Part shown: in pieces, positions 59,792-64,000 of the stretch
Position numbering within the stretch: the first letter of the stretch is position 1
How the letters are laid out: each line of letters opens with the position of its first letter
Assembly: GCF_004217415.1 (NCBI RefSeq)
Contig: NZ_SHLI01000001.1
Location: 1,631,239 to 1,695,238 of the forward strand
DNA: 64,000 bases
Origin: Spiribacter vilamensis
GTDB taxonomy: Bacteria > Pseudomonadota > Gammaproteobacteria > Nitrococcales > Nitrococcaceae
Direction: 5' to 3'
The notes under the pieces: generated by a model
What the model was told of the DNA's origin: nothing
The model's database searches: none
The model's input: only the letters and a program-made list of their open reading frames with translations
Translations under genes and position numbers: made by a program

Positions 59792-60722
59792 CCAGCCACT
59801 TCATGTAATCTGCAACGCCATCAGACACGGATCGGAATGTACCGGTATACCCAGCTGCGCGGAGTGCATTCAGATCGGCCTCCGTGTAGCTCTGATAGGC
59901 CCCGCGGAGGTCGTCCGGAAAAGGTATGTATTCAATCCCCCCATAACCGAAATGCCGCGTTACCGCGTTCGCCACCTCATTGAAGCTCTCTGCAGCCCCG
60001 GTACCACAGTTGAACACGCCACTGACTTGCGGATGGTCCAGCAACCAGAGATTGACGCTCACGACGTCGTCAACATAGACAAAATCACGCTTTTGTTCGC
60101 CGGCACTATAGCCGTCGTACTCGCCGAAAAGCTTGACTGTTGCTCCGGCGTGGAGCTGTCTGTAGTGATGATAGGCGATGCTCGCCATACGTCCCTTATG
60201 GGTTTCTCCGGGACCGTATACATTGAAATACCGCAGCCCGGCGATTTGCGAATCCGTTGCTTGCATTTGCCGCTCGACATATCGATCGAATAACGCCTTG
60301 GTATAGCCGTAGACATTGAGGGGCCGCTCTTTGCCGATCCGCTCTTTGAAATCCGTACCCATGCCGTAAACGGCTGCCGAGGATGCGTAAATAAATGGAA
60401 TCTGGTACGCAATCGCGATATCCAGCGCGCCTTTGGAAAACGCGTAATTGTTCTCCATCATGTATCGACCGTTCCATTCGGTCGTGTCGGATGAAGCACC
60501 AAGGTGGAAAATGGCATCTACGCCATCGTCACCATTTTCTACCAACCAGTCCAGAAATTCGTCTTGATCCAGGTATTGGTCGATATTCGCATCGCGAATA
60601 TTGAAGAACTTCTCGCCGCGCTCCAGGTTATCGACAACGACGATATCATCGCGATCGTGGGCATTGAGGCCATGAACGAGGTTGCTCCCAATGAACCCTG
60701 CACCTCCGGTTACAACTATCAT
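59757..60722 (-). CDS. hldD: ADP-L-glycero-D-manno-heptose-6-epimerase
   Basis: The 321-residue SDR enzyme begins MIVVTGGAGFIGSNLVHGLN and has the catalytic Tyr in NVYGYTKALFDRYV, YASSAAVYG, and RYFNVYGPGETHKGRMASI, the HldD-specific block. It converts ADP-D-glycero-D-manno-heptose to the L-glycero form used by WaaF. It is separated from hldE by the AT-rich insert, yet has intermediate GC. Confidence 0.95.
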   Translation of the reverse strand: MIVVTGGAGFIGSNLVHGLNAHDRDDIVVVDNLERGEKFFNIRDANIDQYLDQDEFLDWLVENGDDGVDAIFHLGASSDTTEWNGRYMMENNYAFSKGALDIAIAYQIPFIYASSAAVYGMGTDFKERIGKERPLNVYGYTKALFDRYVERQMQATDSQIAGLRYFNVYGPGETHKGRMASIAYHHYRQLHAGATVKLFGEYDGYSAGEQKRDFVYVDDVVSVNLWLLDHPQVSGVFNCGTGAAESFNEVANAVTRHFGYGGIEYIPFPDDLRGAYQSYTEADLNALRAAGYTGTFRSVSDGVADYMKWLDANAPASRQGG

Positions 60723-61462
60723 ACCTTCTCCAGAACCGGGCCTTCATACCCGAACGTGTCGATTTCGAACTGACATTTACGACGCACTAACCGGTCGGCT
60801 TTCGGTGCTTTACTGAAAAGCTCAGCGACGCTAGGACCTGATTTGGGGCGAATACCTTTTTTCGCAGTCATCCCGGAAAAATTATCCGCCAGACCGGAAA
60901 GACCACTGAACTCTTCTTCCAGGGATAGAAGATCCTCGCGGAAGTTTTCATAGCGAATGAAGCGATCGATTACGCATCGATTGCCAATAAAGTACTGCCT
61001 GTGATTACGATTCATGAGACGCTTTTTTTCCAGGCACCAGGACTGGAAAGCAGGAAGTTCGCCTTGATCGCGGTTACCCCAGTAGTAAGAGGACACCATA
61101 TAGTCCCAAGGATTTCTCACGATAGAGACCTTGGTCATTTGCTCCCAGCGTTTTTTACCCAGATGTAATCTGGCTCTCGATGCTGAGCAATGATGATGAT
61201 ACCTAACTACTTCTTTCCCTCTTAATGCGTACCGCAGATCTCGAATTGTTGGACGAACAAAGACTTCAGCCGTCGACTTCTCATAATTCATGGGTCCTGG
61301 ATAACCGAGCTTTTCTCTTACCTGGTCATCTCCTTCTTTCGGGTCAATAGGCGTTATCACATCACCACTCTGAGCAAACGCCGATAACGCAATCTCGAGG
61401 GAACTGCCAGCAGTCTTTCGAGACTTAAGAAAAATAATACCAGGATCATGCAGAACGATCAT
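60719..61462 (-). CDS. Sulfotransferase family protein
   Basis: The 247-residue PAPS-dependent sulfotransferase-like protein has the 5'-phosphosulfate loop at the start (GIIFLKSRKTAGSSLEIAL) and the 3'-phosphate-binding strand KVSIVRNPWDYMVSSYYW. In a surface-polysaccharide locus it may sulfate a core or O-chain sugar; the substrate is inference. ATGA overlap with hldD; 1 bp after the acyltransferase. Confidence 0.83.
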   Translation of the reverse strand: MIVLHDPGIIFLKSRKTAGSSLEIALSAFAQSGDVITPIDPKEGDDQVREKLGYPGPMNYEKSTAEVFVRPTIRDLRYALRGKEVVRYHHHCSASRARLHLGKKRWEQMTKVSIVRNPWDYMVSSYYWGNRDQGELPAFQSWCLEKKRLMNRNHRQYFIGNRCVIDRFIRYENFREDLLSLEEEFSGLSGLADNFSGMTAKKGIRPKSGPSVAELFSKAPKADRLVRRKCQFEIDTFGYEGPVLEKV

Positions 61463-61463
61463 T

Positions 61464-62402
61464 TCAAGCCTTTTGCTTTTTGTAGGGATTCGGGCGTCCG
61501 GATTCTCTTTTTTCGAAACGGGTGTAGGTCCACAGATACTGCTCCGGCTTTTCCCTCACAACCCCTTCAATCTCCCGATTGAGCGCCGCCGCGGCAACCG
61601 CCGGATCCACATCCCCCACCGGCTCCGTCACCTGCCGCCAGTGCAGACGATACCCCGTCCCCCGCTCCAGCCGCTCCGCCCAGCCGATCACCACCGGCAC
61701 CCCGGTTCGCCCGGCCAGCTTGCCAAACAACGTCATGGTTTTGGCGTCACGGCCAAAGAATGGCGCAAACACGCCCTCACTCGGCGGCGACTGGTCGGGC
61801 AGCACACCCACCGCCTCACCCGCTTTAAGCGCTTTGAACAATGCCCGGATGCCCGAGGGCCGCGCCGGCCACAACATCGCACCGCTGCGTGAACGCCCGC
61901 GATTGAGCAGCACCTCCAGCTCTTTCCAGCGCGGCGGGCGGTACAGCGAATTGAGACGAACCCGCTGGGCGAGCCACATCTGCAGCATCTCCCACGAACC
62001 GTGGTGGGGGGCAATAACCAGCAGCCCGCGTCCCTCGGCGAGTAGCTCGTCGACGACATCAGCGCCTTCCACTTCCCGGATCAGCCCCAGCAACCGGGGC
62101 ACCGGCCAGTGCCAAATCGCAGCGAGTTCGATGAGTCCTTTGGCGTTCTCGCGCAGCGCTGCCCGTGCCAGGTGCTCGCGCTCGACTTCGGACCAGTCCG
62201 GAAAGCAGATATCGGCATTGACGCGTGCGACGCGCCACTCCTCACGCCTCAGGCGCTCGGTCAGCCATCCGACCGCGCTGCCGAGGCGATGCAGGGCAGA
62301 CAGGGACAGCCGGGAGAGGACTCGGAGGGCGATATCAATCGCCTTCGCCCGCCCGTGCAGGGGAGCGCTGCCGGCGTCGGAAGGAGGGGCCGAGTCAGTC
62401 AC
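61464..62402 (-). CDS. Second lipid A-type acyltransferase (LpxL/LpxM family)
   Basis: The 312-residue protein has H-x4-E in IAPHHGSWEML, RVARVNADICFPDW, GVLPDQSPPSEGVFAPFFGRDA and PEQYLWTYTRFEKR. A paralogue of the gene at 51523; the two may add the two secondary acyl chains of lipid A. GC-rich like the genes to its right. It overlaps the zinc-finger gene by 4 bp. Confidence 0.9.
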   Translation of the reverse strand: MTDSAPPSDAGSAPLHGRAKAIDIALRVLSRLSLSALHRLGSAVGWLTERLRREEWRVARVNADICFPDWSEVEREHLARAALRENAKGLIELAAIWHWPVPRLLGLIREVEGADVVDELLAEGRGLLVIAPHHGSWEMLQMWLAQRVRLNSLYRPPRWKELEVLLNRGRSRSGAMLWPARPSGIRALFKALKAGEAVGVLPDQSPPSEGVFAPFFGRDAKTMTLFGKLAGRTGVPVVIGWAERLERGTGYRLHWRQVTEPVGDVDPAVAAAALNREIEGVVREKPEQYLWTYTRFEKRESGRPNPYKKQKA

Positions 62403-62653
62403 TCCCGGCGATGGTGTTCGGCCAGTGCCGGATCATCCGGATCGAAGTCACGAATGAAGAACTCCGCCCCGCAATAGTGGCACTTCGCGTGTCCCGTCTT
62501 GTGCACCGGCAGATAGACCCGGGGGTGGCTGTTCCAGAGATACATCCCAGGCATCGGGCAGGAGAGCGGGAGGTCGTCCACCGTGATCTCGTAGCGGTTC
62601 TCGCTATTGGGTCGGATCAGGTCTTTTCGATCATGCGTCTGTGGATCGGGCAC
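62399..62653 (-). CDS. Zinc-finger (CHCC type) protein
   Basis: The 84-residue protein has the zf-CHCC pattern: CPMPGMYLWNSHPRVYLP, then CHYCGAEF, giving Cys, His, Cys, Cys ligands, like the mitochondrial NDUFS6 domain. Such genes often sit beside ilvE and LPS genes in gammaproteobacteria. Function not established. Confidence 0.88.
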   Translation of the reverse strand: MPDPQTHDRKDLIRPNSENRYEITVDDLPLSCPMPGMYLWNSHPRVYLPVHKTGHAKCHYCGAEFFIRDFDPDDPALAEHHRRE

Positions 62654-62686
62654 GTCAGTCTCCTCGATTCGGTTCCGCGCCGGCGT

Positions 62687-63610
62687 TCAGACGACGCGGG
62701 TCAGCCAGTCGCCGTGGATCTCCGAACGGCCCTCGACGGCGGCGAAGAAGCGGCTCTGGACGTCGGTGGTAATCGGGCCGCGCCGGCCTTCACCGATCAT
62801 CCGGTTATCCAGCTCACGGATCGGTGTCACCTCGGCGGCGGTTCCGGTAAAGAAGGCCTCGTCACAGACGTAGACCTCGTCACGGGTGATCCGGCGCTCG
62901 CGGACCTCGTAACCTGCCTCGCGGGCGATCGTCATGATGGCATCCCGCGTCACGCCGGCGAGCGCCGAGTGGAGCTCCGGGGTATGGATGACGCCATCCC
63001 GCACCATGAATAGGTTCTCGCCGGTGCCCTCGGCCACGAACCCTTCCGGGTCGAGCATCATGGCCTCGTCGTAACCGCAGGCCACCGCTTCCTGGAGCGC
63101 CATCATGGAGTTGATGTACTGCCCGTTCGCCTTGGCGCGACACATCGCGATGTTGACGTGGTGACGAGTGAACGAGGAGGTGCGGACCCGAATGCCCCGC
63201 TCCATGTTCTCCTCGCCCATGTACGAGCCCCAGCTCCATGCGGCAACGATCAGATGCGTCTGGAGGTTGTCGGCCCGCAGCCCCATGCTCTCGGCCCCGA
63301 GAAAGGCCATGGGCCGGATATAGCCACTGTCGAGGCCGTTCTCACGCACGGCGTTGACACAGGCGTCGCGCACCGTCTCCGGCGTCCAGGGGATAGTCAT
63401 CCCGAGGATCTTCGCCGAGTCGAACAGCCGGCGGATATGCTCCGGCAACCGGAAGATCGCCGGCCCCTGTTGTGTGTTGTAGGCCCGGATCCCCTCGAAC
63501 ACGCCCATACCGTAGTGGAGCGTGTGTGTGAGCACATGCACCTGGGCATCGCGCCAGGGCACCAGCTCGCCGTCCATCCAGATCCAGCCATCCTGCTCGG
63601 CCATGCTCAT
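62687..63610 (-). CDS. ilvE: Branched-chain amino-acid aminotransferase
   Basis: The 307-residue fold-type IV PLP enzyme has HTLHYGMGVFEGIRAY, the PLP Lys in CRAKANGQYINSMMA, GYDEAMMLDPEGFVAEGTGENLFMV and FFTGTAAEVTPIRELD. It catalyses the last step of Ile, Leu and Val synthesis. ATG 63610 shares a base with the glnE stop; ATG 63604 is an alternative. Confidence 0.96.
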   Translation of the reverse strand: MSMAEQDGWIWMDGELVPWRDAQVHVLTHTLHYGMGVFEGIRAYNTQQGPAIFRLPEHIRRLFDSAKILGMTIPWTPETVRDACVNAVRENGLDSGYIRPMAFLGAESMGLRADNLQTHLIVAAWSWGSYMGEENMERGIRVRTSSFTRHHVNIAMCRAKANGQYINSMMALQEAVACGYDEAMMLDPEGFVAEGTGENLFMVRDGVIHTPELHSALAGVTRDAIMTIAREAGYEVRERRITRDEVYVCDEAFFTGTAAEVTPIRELDNRMIGEGRRGPITTDVQSRFFAAVEGRSEIHGDWLTRVV

Positions 63611-64000
63611 CAGCCGCTCTCCTCAGCGTTCGTGTCCGATCCTGGCTCCATGACCGTGTTCCAGACGTCGATGACCGCTGCACGGGGACCTTCGACGGCC
63701 GCCTCGGATACCCGCGCGGACTGCTCCTGGAGGGTTAATCGATGGACCATGCCGCGATATTGACGATAGGCGTCGGCCAGGACTCGGGCTTGTTCGGTGG
63801 TTAACTCGCCCGCCCGTTCGAGCTCGTCGAGCAGGCGGATGTTGTCGGTATAACGCAGTATGCCGGGATACTGTTGCACCCCGGCCAACGTGCCGTATTG
63901 AACCATGAATTCAATATCCGCGATACCGCCCCGGTCCTGTTTGATGTTGAACTCACCGGCACGGCTCGAGCCCAGTTCACGCCGCATGCGCTCGCGCATC
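63610..64000 (-). CDS. glnE: Glutamine synthetase adenylyltransferase, C-terminal part
   Basis: The last 129 or so residues of GlnE; the gene continues past the right edge. Visible motifs include FNIKQDRGGIADIEFMVQYG, the second nucleotidyltransferase-domain block, and the C-terminal helical bundle (LTLQEQSARVSE). It regulates glutamine synthetase by adenylylation. Confidence 0.93.
   Translation of the reverse strand, partial: MRERMRRELGSSRAGEFNIKQDRGGIADIEFMVQYGTLAGVQQYPGILRYTDNIRLLDELERAGELTTEQARVLADAYRQYRGMVHRLTLQEQSARVSEAAVEGPRAAVIDVWNTVMEPGSDTNAEESG

Overview
The window looks like a GC-rich, tightly packed chromosome of a gammaproteobacterium. Moderately halophilic Ectothiorhodospiraceae of the Spiribacter type fit best: very short intergenic gaps, a BCCT transporter, a DAB inorganic-carbon transporter, and Kdo kinase and heptose LPS genes. 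The genus is inference from gene content only.

Layout. 1-6.6 kb is a hydroxyproline catabolic locus: a divergent GntR regulator with an enolase-superfamily enzyme, then a five-gene operon (dihydrodipicolinate-synthase-like deaminase, 4-hydroxyproline epimerase, pyrroline-2-carboxylate reductase, ketoglutarate-semialdehyde dehydrogenase, trans-3-hydroxyproline dehydratase). 6.7-9.3 kb is modABC for molybdate. 9.3-12.1 kb is asmA-mutY-yggX. 12.1-13.4 kb has a DUF3524/queuosine-mannosyltransferase-like gene and tRNA-Phe(GAA). 13.5-19.8 kb has an exporter, an Lrp regulator divergent from putA, and a BCCT transporter; the 3-hydroxyproline enzymes upstream would feed proline into PutA. 19.8-28.6 kb has yedK, an oxidoreductase, several regulators and the dabB-dabA CO2/bicarbonate transporter with a divergent LysR operon. 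28.6-31.2 kb has a lipoprotein, hemH and an argO-like exporter.

31.2-39.5 kb is a sulfur and respiration block: periplasmic rhodanese, DsrE-like protein and DUF2892 membrane protein divergent from a Crp/Fnr regulator, followed by cytochrome bd oxidase and its assembly exporter (cydABDC). 39.6-44.9 kb has a malate/tartrate dehydrogenase, a dienelactone hydrolase, mutM, rpmG/rpmB, cbpA and a REP-associated-type Y1 transposase. 45.5-53.5 kb is an envelope block: pcm, rhodanese, tolC, waaA, kdkA, hldE, lpxL-like, waaF. 53.5-61.5 kb is visibly AT-richer, with long gaps and surface-polysaccharide genes (GT90, O-antigen ligase, GT4, hldD, sulfotransferase). GC-rich housekeeping genes resume with an acyltransferase, a zinc-finger protein, ilvE and the end of glnE.

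The most unusual signal is a dispersed 11-mer, GGGACAGGCAC, often in the wider context GTTYGGGACAGGCACRAA. I found 29 exact copies by eye; 26 lie between 31.2 and 53.1 kb, around the Y1 transposase. Eight copies are between genes or in a gene leader. Twenty-one lie inside reading frames without breaking them, reading as GTGT, GQA or DRH in sense and as VPVP in antisense. Two intergenic copies form stem-loops, one of them preceded by GTAG as in classical REP elements. I interpret the family as a REP-like element linked to the transposase; a DNA-uptake-type signal is the main alternative.
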